A stretch of DNA of 64,000 nucleotides, taken from positions 84,727,432 to 84,791,431 of the forward strand of contig CAXKWD010000009.1 in NCBI GenBank assembly GCA_964059195.1, given 5' to 3'. Positions 8,575 through 20,457 of the stretch are shown here, piece after piece. The notes below the pieces were generated by a model that saw only the letters and a list, made by a program, of their open reading frames with translations, searched no databases and had not been told where the DNA came from. The stretch's first letter is position 1; the number at the start of each line of letters is the position of its first letter. The stretch comes from Ectobius pallidus. Its lineage: Eukaryota; Arthropoda; Insecta; Blattodea; Ectobiidae. The translations under genes were made by a program, and so were the position numbers.

Positions 8575-10046
8575 CAAATTATTTGCACCATTTTTATAAA
8601 AACACAAACATGTTTACTTGCATAAATTTGCAAACAGAACACATAAATACAAATACAAAAATAAAATGTTACAAGATAAAATGTTGAAAGAAGAAATATA
8701 ATAATAATAATATAATGAAAAACAGAAATTAGCCCCATGTGCAAGTAACAGTCGCATTCGGGGAGTAACCTACGTACGTTATAATTTGTGTAACGCTTAG
8801 AGAGGAGAGTAATGTCGAAAGACTAGAAACCTGTGGTCATGGGTAAAATGAGGACAAGAATCCTCGCAAAATACGAATATTACTTTAAAAGCAGTTTTAT
8901 AACGATTTGAACAATACTTCTGTCCGCGTTATATCTACAGCTTTTGTTCTAAGAGGGGCCCTTTTAGTAGGCATAAAATCTATTTGCTTTACTTTAGTAC
9001 ATACACATATTTTATAACCTTATTTACAAAGTACTGTAAAGTCAGATAATGTAAAACAAAATTTATTTTCTAAAATAATACAATATACGCGTCAGTGAAT
9101 TAAAATATTAAACATCATAACAAGTCTTTAAGATATATCATTGTCAGAATATAAAAATATTAAGGCGGATGGAAGTAGAGTTAAACGAAAATGAAATGTA
9201 TAACTAACAGTTTTATAACGATTTGCTTGTTCGAAGTTGTAAGATTTTATAATATAGAAATTTTATTTCGTTTTGAGAAATTGTTAGGAAATACTTTGTC
9301 TGTCTGATATGATTGCATCAATTTAGTCTTTGCCTTATTAGTTTCTTCTTTTTCTTCTTATTAAATATTATTAGGAATATTATTGTAATTGATATTCGTT
9401 TGTAAATTTTGTAATCAGTAATCATAGTTTTAGTAATTCTGATGGGCATTTCTTATTTAACGTTAAGTATTTTATATTTGCATATTAAAAATAATGTAAT
9501 CGAGGAAGATTCTTGATGAACATTTTTTACAGCAAGAGCGATCTAAAAATGCGATAGAAAAATAAATACCATACAATACAATACTAAATTTAAATGTGTT
9601 ATAATGGCGCTTCAGTTGAAATCGAAACATCTTTCTTGTGCTACAGATCCAGTATGAAATGTACTCCATAGATTTTGATTATGTTACACAGCAGGTACAG
9701 TACACTCGCACGGAGGGGGAAAAAGTATAAAACGGCGTCGCCAACCATTTTACTCTATAGTTTTTCTTTGTTGATATAAACGCGAATAAAGTTTTCATAG
9801 AACTTTAAAAGGAAATCAAGAATTACTGAAGCAGTGAGTTCAGTAGTTTGGCAAGAAACGTCAAACTAAAATTGCAGGATCTCCATGACTTTCACAAAGA
9901 AATGCTATAGATCAGATTTATTTCTGTACCACAAGTATTCAATGGCAGTTTCAAGTTAAAGCATTCTTCTTAAATTGTTCAATCTAGTGAAGAATACTTG
10001 CCAATAACAATTTTATGTAATAGTAGGTAGTTAATATAGCCTTCAG
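8572..10046. other. Unassigned AT-rich DNA
   Basis: No gene or element recognised. A TATA-like string (AGTATAAAACGGCG) occurs at 9726-9739 without further promoter elements. Confidence 0.4.
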
Positions 10047-10048
10047 TA

Positions 10049-10450
10049 CGAGGTTAAGTCAATAAGAAGCCTATCCGAACTCTTCTTTTAAATATATTTC
10101 AACAATACAAAACTCAGTTGCCTCAATTTTCAACATAGTCCCCTTCTCAATGCATTTGATCCATCGTTACACAAGCTTCCTGATGCCCTCAGAAAAAAAG
10201 TTTTTCTATTGAGTAGCAAGCCACGTATGCACCGCTTCCTTCAGTTCTTGCTCTGTGGCTAATTTGCATATGGTTTTCCACTTCATCGACAGTCACTCTT
10301 CGGTTTGTCTGAATCATGATACGCACTTGCTCAATGTTGGCGTCACTAGTGGATGTGGATGGGCGTCCTGTTCTTTCATCGTCCTTCACACTTATTCGAC
10401 CATTTTTGATCTTTTCAATCCATGATGTCAGAAACTTCACATTTTAACAA
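10049..10450 (-). pseudogene. Internally deleted mariner copy
   Basis: The plus-strand left end is CGAGGTTAAGTCAATAAGAA after TA, as in mariner elements. The minus strand encodes an N-terminal transposase part (SWIEKIKNGRISVKDDERTG to VENHMQISH), which lies in the helix-turn-helix DNA-binding region, and then jumps directly to the C-terminal part (AYVACYSIEKLFFS, with stop-disrupted RWIKCIEK further on). The whole catalytic core, including all three Asp residues, is gone. The right terminal repeat is not visible. Confidence 0.85.
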
Positions 10451-11106
10451 TAGAACACAACACACATGGTCCGATTTCGAAAAAAAAGCGGAAAAAATAT
10501 TTTAATTACAAATTGAAATACTCCTTAAATTGGCAGTACTCAATTTATCATGCAATTTATAAACCCCTGCTTTACAATTCAATGTAAAATATGTGAATAT
10601 TGAAAATTAGAAAAATAAATTCTCGTCTTATAAAATATATATAGTTCTAAGAATTGTTATGATTTGGTTGTGTCCTATTGGCGCCTTTAATTTATGGCAG
10701 CTATCTTAACAGGATTTCCTCCTATTATTTATTGTGCCTTATTCTGTAATTTTACATGAAATTGAAACGTTTCTTCCAATTTCTATTCCTTGTTTTATTA
10801 CAAATTTAAGACAAACTAATGTATCCTATACAATGCATTGCCAATTGAAGTGGTCGGGGGAAGATAGTGCTAACCGACACAACCCTCATTTTAAGCGGAA
10901 AAACAGCAAATCTTATTTTTACTTTTTCGGGTAGGCCTACATGTTATGTGCTAATTGGGCACTAAAAATACTTATTGACAGAATTAGTTATTGGAATAAA
11001 TAGTGACCAAGACAATATATAAATAGTGCAACGATCTCAACGTTTACAAAAAGAGGGTTAGCACTATCTTCACCGGCCCCTTCAGTTTAAGGTGTTGTTT
11101 TAGTTC
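10451..11106. other. Unassigned AT-rich DNA
   Basis: No recognised feature apart from one TAGGCCTA octamer at 10932. Confidence 0.45.
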
Positions 11107-11114
11107 ATTATAAT

Positions 11115-11761
11115 TAGGGTTCGGATGTTTATGACCAAAAAAAGTGGAAAAGATGACCGCAAATATGCCCTTAAAAATGACTAAATATGACCTAATAAAA
11201 TAACGTATTTTCAGAAAATAAATATCCCTATTTAAAACGTTTAAAGACACTAAATTCTGACCTCACATGATAACAATCAGATAATAACTTTTTAACAAAA
11301 TTGGTGATTTACAGTTTTACTTGTAATGAACTTCTAATTTTAAATAATTTGTTCCTCTTTGCTCGCTTCATCAGCTCCAAATACTCGTAATATTTTGTAG
11401 ACCTTGCGTGTCCCTATAAAATATGAACAATTGTATTAATTTTAAAAGTTAAGTTACCTATTAATTTAGTATAAACATTGAATTAATGAAATTAATTTCA
11501 AATTTAACTTGACTATATAGTACCGTACATACAATGTACAGTTGTGCTCTTTTATAGAATTTATAACTGAAATATGGCGTTAAATTTCAAATATGGCCAC
11601 GATATGACCAATACCATAAAGATGACCAAAATATGACTTTATATGCAAAATAAAAACAGTCCGATTAGGATAAAAAGCGTCCAATTCGTGTTTAATGTGT
11701 GTTTACGGCGAGAACGGACGTCAGGATAAAAATATGACTTGTCATAAACATCCGAACCCTA
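11115..11761. mobile_element. hAT-type MITE with exact 8 bp duplication
   Basis: The terminal inverted repeats TAGGGTTCGGATGTTTATGA and its complement (TCATAAACATCCGAACCCTA) are flanked by the identical octamer ATTATAAT at 11107-11114 and 11762-11769, the duplication length of hAT elements. Many ATGAC or GTCAT units are scattered just inside the ends (for example GACCAAAATATGAC), resembling the subterminal transposase-binding repeats of hAT elements. It has no coding capacity. Confidence 0.9.
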
Positions 11762-11769
11762 ATTATAAT

Positions 11770-14010
11770 ACTAACAACTGTTGATTGTGATAAAATTTAG
11801 GCGGAAATTTCAACCCCTGTTGTACCCAACGAAAAAGTCAGACCTGGAAAGAAAATGAATTTCCTATTATTAAAAGGGCTTCAAAATTCGGGCATTTCGG
11901 TGTAGACATTCTGTATAATTTTGAAACAGTCCCTTACTTCCCACGAGTGTTATCCTCAAAGCGCACATACATAATTGTATCCTTGGTATAATTGCCTTGG
12001 TATCCCTTCTCATTCACGCATCTGACGTGTTGGGACGATGAAACTTTTAAGGATGTATCTTCCAGACTTCATTTTAATAATTGCGTAGGTTTCAAGTTGT
12101 ACATAATATGCATACATTTTTTTATAAGTCAAGTAAAATTTATTTCCTGGAAGAAAATTTGGCGTAATGAAAATCAATATAACATTCCTTATAAGCGATC
12201 TAAATTCGACAATCATGCTATGAGTAAATAGAGCACTTCATAAAACGTAGCCTATACAGGTACAATATTGTAGACCTTAAGTTTAATTTTCAAGTGAGAA
12301 AGATGTTGCAAAGTTTATTTAAAGAAATGAGGAGCTCAAAACTGAAGACTTGTGTCACATTTGCAATATTATATGTGAGAAACCCAAAAGTAGTATCCAA
12401 GGAGAAAGTGAAATTAATGTATGCTGATAATCGAACTTGACTTGGAAGGTTGTATGATGTTTCTGAATTTCCCAAGTAGATTTTTGTCCGCTTTCTTCTT
12501 TCTTCGAATTCGGACCACTGTGCGACGCAGGCCAGTCCGGGTAGCCTATACTACCAGTATATATATATACATCATTATCGGAATGCAGAGTAAGGTAATA
12601 TTCTATATTTATGCATAGGCTACTGTACTGAACACCATGTTTATGGGATAGTAACGTCGTAAACAGCTTTTTGAACAATACCAAATAGACTGAAATGAAC
12701 GAAAAGTATTTTCCAGTTGAATGAGTTATATAGGGAATAAATTCTGCAACCCATATCCTGACGCAGCATTATTTGCAAACTGGATAGCACTGAAGCCCGA
12801 CAGTTAACGTTTTATTGAATTTCGTAAGACTGATAGCAGACCTTGTGTGAGAAAAATAATGCATCATGACCATATTTACTGGTCGGAGTCGCAGAATTTA
12901 TGTAACGCTTTTTCACATGTTGAGTTCCCACCGAAACGGGTGTTACAAAAATATGCTACTTGCACAGGTTGCAGATGGCATGTTGGCATTGCAGCATTGT
13001 AAAATGTGTTGTAGGATTACTAAATCTTCTGTATGAAATAGTGAACCTAAGTGCAGTACGGACATTCTATAGGCCTAAAAGATTAATTTTATATAATGTC
13101 GATTGCTACTTAAAGACAGCCAAACACCTTAAGAAAAAAATTGATCTTATGATAGTTAAACAGTAATTAGTTTTTCCCTTCAGTTTTCATATGCACAGTA
13201 CTCACAACTTATACAATTAACTTCTCTTTCGTTCTTGTTTCTTCTATGATTCTGTAAGATTTTCTTTGTAAATGAATAAATGAATTCTTTTCTGCAGAAT
13301 CGTTATTTCTTACTGTAGGGCTACGATCTTATTCGGGTAGAAACTGTACTTAAACTTATTTCATTAATGCATTGTAAGTGTTTTATTTTGTTTTTATTAC
13401 TTCGTAGTCTGTGTTTGGAGTCTTCTGTATCTGCATAAGTATAAAAGAAGTGACTTGCTAATCACAATTTGTAAGTTTATTAAATTGTATTACGGAAAGT
13501 TTATTACCGGTACTTGAGATAGTATATAACTTCGTATAGGCCTACGCATTTACAAAGTCTGTTCATTAATGTATTTTAGTCTGCCAGAATTTATATTAGA
13601 TTTTAGCTCACATCTTTCATACTACATGTTTCTTTATTTTAAAAAAATGAAAACTGTTGTTTGAATTAGTTCCCTGTGTTTTGCATGTTGCCAGATTAAT
13701 TTTATCCTCTGTTTGAAACAGAAACTAATGAGGATATTTCCACGAAATGTGAAACACGTAATAAAATTAATTACGCAACTCTTTGAAGAGTTTCCTAGAA
13801 TCACTTAGTACATATGCCCGTTCATTACAAAACTCTGCACACTTTAAATGTATTTTTCAATTTTCCAAGAAACTGTTGTTCAGCTTTTGTCCCTTTAAAA
13901 AAGTTTGAAAGTTAATTTTTACTTCCTCTGCCCGTACCATAGGTACTATAGATAGAGGAAGTATTGTTTTCGACCCCCAAATTCGAAGTTGAGTTTTTAA
14001 CATATAGCCT
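11770..14010. other. Unassigned AT-rich DNA
   Basis: No gene, inverted repeat or tRNA-like sequence recognised. TAGGCCTA octamers occur at 13070 and 13537. Short frames at 11992-12684 overlap on both strands and look random. Confidence 0.4.
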
Positions 14011-14540
14011 ACTAGCATGTGCCCGCGGCTTCGCCCGCGATAATTATTTCAAGAATTAAAAATTAAGAGCATAATAGTTAAATCATTACATTTGTTAACA
14101 CCTAAATCGCATGGACTACATACCACGATCAGATAGCATCGACTGGTAAAAGCGACCTCAGATTCGAGTTTCTTGACCAAGAAAACCTCTGTATAGTGAG
14201 ATCCGTCCAAATAAAACAACGCTTGACCATATTTAGGGCTTACAACATTCAAGCGATCGCGAAAGTTTTGTTTTCAAGGTTTGACAAAAATAGCCAAAGC
14301 CAACTGTAATTGATTTGACATTGAAATGTATAACTGAAAACTTATGTTTTGAAAACGCAAAAAATGCATGTTTTTTGCCCGTTTTTCACTCATAACTCAC
14401 GAACGAAAACTAAAATTAAAATTCCGGCTTCGAGGTGCATTTTCCGACCCTTCAGCACACCTATGTTTAAAATTTCAGATCTCTGCGTTCAGTAGATTTC
14501 GCTGGACATCGAGGACAATTCCTTTTATTAATACAGATAA
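14011..14540 (+). repeat. Dispersed repeat beginning ACTAGC..GCCCGCGGCTTCGCCCGCG
   Basis: The start, ACTAGCATGTGCCCGCGGCT followed by TCGCCCGCG, is a small GC-rich palindromic motif of a kind widespread at one end of insect repeats. The end near TTTTATTAATACAGATA is also typical. A similar opening (ACTAGCTTAAAAGACCCGGC) begins the next element at 14881. I cannot assign a superfamily. Confidence 0.5.
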
Positions 14541-14880
14541 TATGAATTATAATGATACCTTCTCTAATTTGTCAAACATCCATTTCATTTAATCCAAGCC
14601 CACCTGATACCACTGGTAACAATACGTTCTGTGAATTTGTTTTTATAATTCTATGTAAAAAGGGATTAAGTATTTTCAAAAACATTTAATTTTTGGCATT
14701 TAGAATCAGAATTTTTCAAAATCCTTTCTTAGTGAGCACCTACATTATGAAGCGAAGGTACTGTCAAAATTCCAAGTCTCTACCTGTTATAGTTTAGGCT
14801 GTACGTTGATTCCTGTCATTCAGTCAGTCATTCATTCTGTCAGTCAGTCAGGACAAAGCCTTTTATATATATATATATAT
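14535..14880 (+). repeat. 5'-truncated copy of repeat family X
   Basis: This segment (from ATGAATTATAATGATA to the TATATATA tail) is repeated as the 3' part of the next element (15399-15713), including AAAAAGGGATTAAGTATTTT, GGTACTGTCAAAATTCCAAG and a CAGTCAGTCAG run followed by GACAAAGCCTTTTATATATA. It lacks the 5' part, and it ends in the same AT tail. Confidence 0.75.
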
Positions 14881-15713
14881 ACTAGCTTAAAAGACCCGGC
14901 GTCGCCCGGGTTTTGTATTTTGTAATTGGAAATTAACTTATGAAGGATTTTCAATTTTAAATTCTAGGTCCTTATATAGGCATTTATAATTTGAAATAGG
15001 AAGAACGACTTATTACACTCAAACTATTCCCTCATAAAACGCTTGATATAGTTTTTTATGGCTCATAGAGGATCTAGAATTTTACATCCCATCGCTTGTA
15101 CAGTGCACAGCAAGCCTGGTAGAGGTTTAAATAAGAAGAAACAGAAATTCCTGTAACATAAAATTGTAATATCGAGGCGGGAAATTTCCCACTCTTATGT
15201 TACCATAAAGTCGTTTTGGGGATGAAATTAAACAGAAAGCATTATCACTTTCATACTTTTCTCTCCAAAAACCTGCGATATTATATAATAATATACACAT
15301 TACCATACCTCATTTTGTTTTCTCTATGTCCAGGGTAGAGAAAGTTATGTAATTCCATTATTTTAGTGGATTTCATTCTGTAATATTTATTTATAACATG
15401 AATTATTTTGATAACTTCTCTTATTTGTCAAAAGTGCATTTCAATTGTTTTTTCCAAGCCCATCATATAAAATTTGGCAACAATATATTCTGTGATTTGG
15501 AATTGATAATTCTATGTAAAAAGGGATTAAGTATTTTCAAAAACATTTAATTTTTGGCATTTAGAATCAGAATTTTTCAAAATCCTTTCTTAGTGAGCAC
15601 CTACATTATGAAACGAAGGTACTGTCAAAATTCCAAGTCTCTACCTGTTATAGTTTAGGCTGTACGTTGATTCCTGTCATTCAGTCAGTCAGGACAAAGC
15701 CTTTTATATATAT
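14881..15713 (+). mobile_element. Repeat family X, longer copy
   Basis: It starts ACTAGCTTAAAAGACCCGGC and ends GACAAAGCCTTTTATATATA. The same two ends and intermediate blocks occur in reverse at 40.78-42.0 kb, so the unit is a dispersed element. Constant 3' ends with an AT tail plus a 5'-truncated neighbour suggest a non-coding retroelement, but the class is not certain. No open frame is shared among copies. Confidence 0.65.
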
Positions 15714-15785
15714 AGAGATATAGAGATACAGGTTTCAAGGCCCCCTGAATCCAAAAATACTTATTTTGGAAACATGTCTGTGTGC

Positions 15786-15786
<1 letters not shown>

Positions 15787-15816
<30 letters not shown>
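15787..15816. repeat. (TG)n microsatellite
   Basis: About 14 uninterrupted TG units. His-Thr runs in the minus-strand translations here are products of this repeat. Confidence 0.95.
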
Positions 15817-15818
<2 letters not shown>

Positions 15819-15835
15819 CTGTGAACAGGCTAGCT

Positions 15836-16410
15836 CCAAAACGGAGAATAGTTTGAAAACAAAATTTCGTATTTGACTCAGGTACCTTCCGAAGATGTGA
15901 GCTGAAGATTGGCGACAAGTTTCTCTTATTCTTAAGGGGACTTTACATGAAGATTTTTTTTCGTTTTTCCCGATTTTCTCGAAAACGGGTCTAACGATTT
16001 TCTTTAAATTTTGCACATGGGTTGATTATACTAAGAGCTAAAACGTTTATTTGAAACATTTTTTCGAACAAATTCTCTGAAGGATAGTTATAAGCCACCC
16101 ACTGTGAATACACGCTCTTGGCAATACGGCCTCACGTAACGGAAAGTCGTACGAAAACAAAATTTTGTATTTGGGTTAGGTACCTCCTGAGGCTGTGACA
16201 CGAAGAGTGGCGACAACTTTCCCTTACTTTTAATGGGACTTGACACGAAGAAATTTTCGTTTGTCACTATTTTCTCAAAAAGGCTCTAACGATTTCCTTT
16301 AAATTTTGTACAAGAGGTAAAACTTTTATTTGAAACTTTTTTTTTATTTATTCTCTGAAGGGTGGTTGTAAGCTACCCACTGTTTGTAGCAACTCTGTCT
16401 TGCCTGAACA
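15836..16410 (+). repeat. Tandem duplication of a ~300 bp unit
   Basis: Two diverged units (about 15836-16133 and 16134-16410) share, in order, GAAAACAAAATTT, AGGTACCT, GGCGACAA, TTTTCTC, CTAACGATTT, TTTAAATTTTG, TTATTTGAAA, TTCTCTGAAGG and AAGC-ACCCACTGT. A third, more diverged copy lies at 22.50-22.87 kb, and a fragment at 61.89-62.06 kb. A following block (CACGTGAAGTGAGAAAGATG) also recurs after the 22.5 kb copy. It is non-coding. Confidence 0.75.
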
Positions 16411-16439
16411 AGTCAATACGTGAACATTCACAGCCTTTT

Positions 16440-18010
16440 ATTCTATAATAAGCACGTGAAGTGAGAAAGATGCATTGTTGGCCATGCTTACAGTAAAGGA
16501 ATATCTGAGGGGAATATTCTATGAATTTCGGATATTATTCTTAACGGTGGAAAGTTCAATAAACGTTTGCAGTCACTTGTTTTCTTCTTCTTCTTCTTTT
16601 TTTGTTTGTCCATAGCCTGTGTTTTGAGTCGCAACATTCAAATGAGGGGCTATAAGGTATTTACAGCATAATTAGCGTAAAATTGTGTCTTGCGATTCTG
16701 TACAAGGATATGTGAATACTGCTAATTTTTATTTGGGAAGAGGAAGTTATGTGACGTTCACATAAGATTTTTATAATTTATTAATGTCATGCCAGTGAAG
16801 CTCATATTGAATATCTCTTCCGCACTGTACCCTCATAAAAACTAGCTTTAAAGTGTTTAATACCCAAGAAAATCCTATATTAGTGTACTTCTTATTACAT
16901 GAAAAGTTGAATTAATTAATATTGTTTTACTAATTTTGAAGTTGCAAACAGTAATTTGACAAATTAATTGGTATTTTTAAAAATGCTGTTTGTGAACGAT
17001 TTGAAATATTGGAAATGTATTTTGTTTAAAAGTATAATTTTCACTTTTTTAAATGTACAGATATAATACAGCATCGCTGTCCGCTGCCTTCCCTTCATGG
17101 ACCAGATTTGGCCTCACCATGTTGTCCAACCAGGTCGCAATTTATTTCCACTTTCTGTTTCTCTCATAAGATATGTAACACATTCAAGACTAGTGAAAAT
17201 ATATCGTGGTAGTGAAATATAAATGAGACTGTAGGAAGTTGTAATGTGTGTTGAGATTTACAGTTGGTGCGTTTAGCGCGGCTCGCCCCGGAATTAGGCA
17301 GCCTTGTGAATCCAGTAGCCACAGCTTCCATTACCACAGAGAGTGAGATGGGCGACTTTAAAAAATGTTTCCGTACTAAGCACTTTTCTTGCTTTAATTT
17401 TGAATGAAGGATACTCTGCTGGAATACCAATTGAGTTTTTGCCCCTTATCAGCAACATTTAGTTTTATTTTACGAGAAGCAGGATCTCCTGTTCATTCCG
17501 AACCCGGTTTTAAGCACGTATATGACACTGTTTTAAAAACCCGTGAATATGCAAACATGAAGCAACCTTTTGTAATTTCTGCAAAGGTAAGATAGTGGAG
17601 AGAGGATAATGGGACTGGAAAAATTTAAACGATAATCTTTTACAAGTTTTGTGTCTCTTCTTTAGTGCAATAATAATTCGTCCGCAAGCTAAACTATGAC
17701 TGGAAAAATATTTCCATAAAATTATAACCAGAGACGGGATTATAAAGGTGATTCTTTTTTTATATTTCATCAAAAAACGTGATACATATAATTAAAAAGG
17801 GCATTACTGATTGCATTCCACCCACAAATCATGTGAGTTTCCCATTCCGTTTTTCTTTTTGATAATACATCTTTTAAAGGTAAATTAGTATTTTAGTTAT
17901 TTGAAAATGTTAAAATCATTTTCAGTATTCACCATTGTACCTAATAGTTTCTTTCGCTGCTAGTAAAGGCTTTACTGAGGAATCTGTACTGTATGCAGTA
18001 TACAGATTCA
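16440..18010. other. Unassigned DNA
   Basis: No recognised element. A minus-strand frame at 17164-17430 crosses a small GC-richer patch (17260-17345) but has no motif I know. Confidence 0.4.
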
Positions 18011-18019
18011 GATTTCTAC

Positions 18020-18235
18020 CAGGGCCATCAGGTGTCTGCAGGAGAAATGTTTATCTAAGCTGTCACGGCCGCATTTACCCCCCAGGATTGCTCCTGGTAC
18101 TCATTTCTGTTAAGAGGCTGAGTCGACCCCAGGGCCATAGTGCCACCAGAAGGATTAGGCCGATTGAAAAACAACAACCTCATCGGGGAACGGGGATCGC
18201 ACCCGTGACCTTCCGGTTTGTAGCGCAGCACCAGA
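18020..18235 (-). mobile_element. SINE family A, copy with tRNA-like head, minus strand
   Basis: It shares the ATTGCTCCTGGTACTCATTT and GTCGACCCCAGGGCCATAGT blocks with 2.77-3.01 kb. Reading the minus strand, GTAGCGCAGC..ACCGG-AGGTCACGG and GGGTGCGATCCCC form the end of a tRNA-like head with a degenerate box B (normally GGTTCGATCCC). The body follows. The 3' tail is not clean. Confidence 0.6.
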
Positions 18236-18414
18236 TAATAATGTAGCTTATACCAAATCATTCCAGGACAGGGGCCAGTAAGTATTAAAGTATTAAATAA
18301 ATAAAATAAAAAATACCAAATTATGGTGTATACATAAACGTAAAGAATACCACAGTGCAGAAATATATTGCACTTTTTAAATCATGTTATGTGTAAAAAA
18401 AAACTACCTTGTAT

Positions 18415-18732
18415 GTAAGATAGATATATAAGCATTCATGAACCACAGATTATTGTCTCTGTTGGACAATACATGAGAATATTATAGGAGAAATATTCCT
18501 CCGACACTGGGACTTGAACCCAGTACTACTTAGTGTGCCTCACAGTCCTGCATATGACATATCTTGTCCGTCTGTGAGGTAGACCATTAGGGCAATCAGT
18601 CATAGGAGAGAGGTTCCATCTGGCGCTGTGAATTGAACTTCGGTTTATCTCAGTTGGTAGAGCATTGGCGCGAATAGCCAAAGGTCCTGGGTTCAAGTCC
18701 CAGTGTCGGAGGAATTTTTCTCCTATAATATT
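18415..18732 (-). mobile_element. Palindromic tRNA-like retroelement, family 2, copy 1
   Basis: It starts GTAAGATAGATATATAAGC, the complement of the 3' tail of the 23.1 kb copy, and ends in the right arm at ATAATATT. The spacer (ACTACTTAGTGTGCCTCACA to ACCATTAGGGCAATCAGTCA) is the same as in the 23.1 kb copy. The left tRNA-like head is truncated by a deletion between its T arm and the spacer; the right head (18638-18711) is complete. CTACCTTGTAT occurs at both borders (18404-18414 and 18733-18743); 9 to 11 of these bases are the duplication. Confidence 0.8.
18638..18711 (+). pseudogene. tRNA-like head, triplet GAA, C33
   Basis: D arm CTCAGTTGGTAGAG, perfect anticodon stem TTGGC/GCCAA, loop GCGAATA with C at position 33, perfect T stem CTGGG/CCCAG and 3' acceptor GTCGGAG. 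The triplet would be GAA (Phe). Boxes A and B look intact. Confidence 0.7.
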
Positions 18733-18744
18733 CTACCTTGTATA

Positions 18745-20455
18745 TTATCTGTTATTGTAGCCTATGGTACCATGAAGTATTTACAACAATTGACTATGTG
18801 CTGATAATAAAATCTTAGATGAAATTGTTGACACGGAGCGAATGAGAGATTACTTCTGTCACTTCCATGTGTTACGTAATGTTGCAGAAATTGAAATTCT
18901 TGGAAATGTTAAGACATCTTGAACCTGAAGTGTTCTCATCTACCTGGAACGCGTAGAAAGGCTAAGTAATTTCTCGAGATTCATGTGAGATCTCTGCTCA
19001 TTTGAGGAACAAGCTATTAAGCCTCGCAGCATTGTCCCACCATCTATAGTTTCACTCCTCCAGCAAAGGGTACTTTACACTTACTTACTGCAGCATTGTC
19101 TACTTTTCTGTAGATAATGGTTTAAAATAAACACTTTTTTTATTATTATTATTATTTTGTTTCTTTCATGTAACACATGCATGCTGGCAGTGACAAGAGT
19201 ACCATTTCATAGATTTTAGATCCCAGCAACAATGGGTATATATATACAACATAAAACATAGATAAAATAAATACTGAAACATTAACAACGGTTATACCTG
19301 TATAAATCACAACAGAGAAATTTAAAACTGAGGTGGAAGTGGAAGGTGATGGTTGCGAAAAATGACGATGGATCCTTTCAGTGCCACAAGTGATACGTTT
19401 GCAAGGATGGTTTTGTGCAAGCCGAATTTTTTACTTTCTCGCATATAATACATAGTATAGAAAAAGTATTGTGATCGTGACAAAAAATCGAAATCTAGAT
19501 AACACCGGGAAAGCATGTTTCACGATGCCTAGAAACCGAAAAAAATGTTTTTGTAATGACGTCTGTCCGTCTGTCTGTGGACAAGCACAGCGTGTAAACG
19601 GTTCATTGTAAGTTTATTTACTTTATTTTTTGAATTTAGGACTTTTTCAGAATTTTGTCGAACCACCCAGAAATTGAGTTTTATAACTGAAATATTAAGG
19701 GGAATGTTCATGAAAGTTTTTTGAAAAATTTTGATTTTTTAAAATTGGCTCTAACGATTTTAATAAAAATGTAAAATTGCAAACTCTTATCTATGACTAC
19801 TAAAATAGCTATATCCGTTTTTCTGGGAAAATGACTTCGGGGGTACTTCACTCATATCTATTTTCAATTATTCTAGATTATCTCCATTGCTGTAGGCGAT
19901 ACACGAAAACATACCACAGTAAAGTTGTAGAGAAAATTAAATTGAACATTTTTTGTTAAACTCATTTTTTCATATAATTAATAGGTATCAAGATAAAAAC
20001 GAAATAAATACGACTTAAATGCGAATTTCGGAACATTTATGTTAATTAAAATACGAATGATACCTTGTTGCCCTTAGTAACAAGAAAACTAATTGAGGGC
20101 CTGAGAAGCAAAGTGATACAAGTGACATTTATTTACTTTCAAGATAAAGTACTTTGAAGTTGAAATAGCACTAAAAAAATAAATTGCAGGGCTATGGTGT
20201 TGTAACTTTACAGTGACGTACACTAGAACCTATACTTCCCATACAATAAAATTAAATCATGTAACCTAAATGCATCCAGGATACCTAAAGGCCTAAAATC
20301 ACTTGTATTATTTTGCGTTCAAAATGTTTTAGAGCTGAAGTGATATAAGTGCAGTTTTGTTCAAAGATTTTATTCAAAACAACGAACATTGAAACGTTTC
20401 TTTTTCTGAACAATATCTAGACACCTCTAATGTCATACATATACTTATAGGCCTA
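18745..20455. other. Unassigned AT-rich DNA; short repeat X trace near 19.7 kb
   Basis: A TTA run lies at 19139-19157. Near 19690-19800, AATTTTGATTTTTTAAAATT followed by GGCTCTAACGATTT resembles the 16 kb tandem units. A CTGTC-type run (19561-19580) is present. Nothing coding is recognised. Confidence 0.4.
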
Positions 20456-20457
20456 TA

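Noticed and set aside
9720..9760. TATA-box promoter (AGTATAAAACGG)
   Set aside because: A single TATA-like string with no other core elements or coding sequence nearby in an AT-rich genome.
18055..18261. Open frames with apparent similarity to the 2746-3012 frame
   Set aside because: The similarity reflects the shared SINE family A nucleotide sequence, not a protein.
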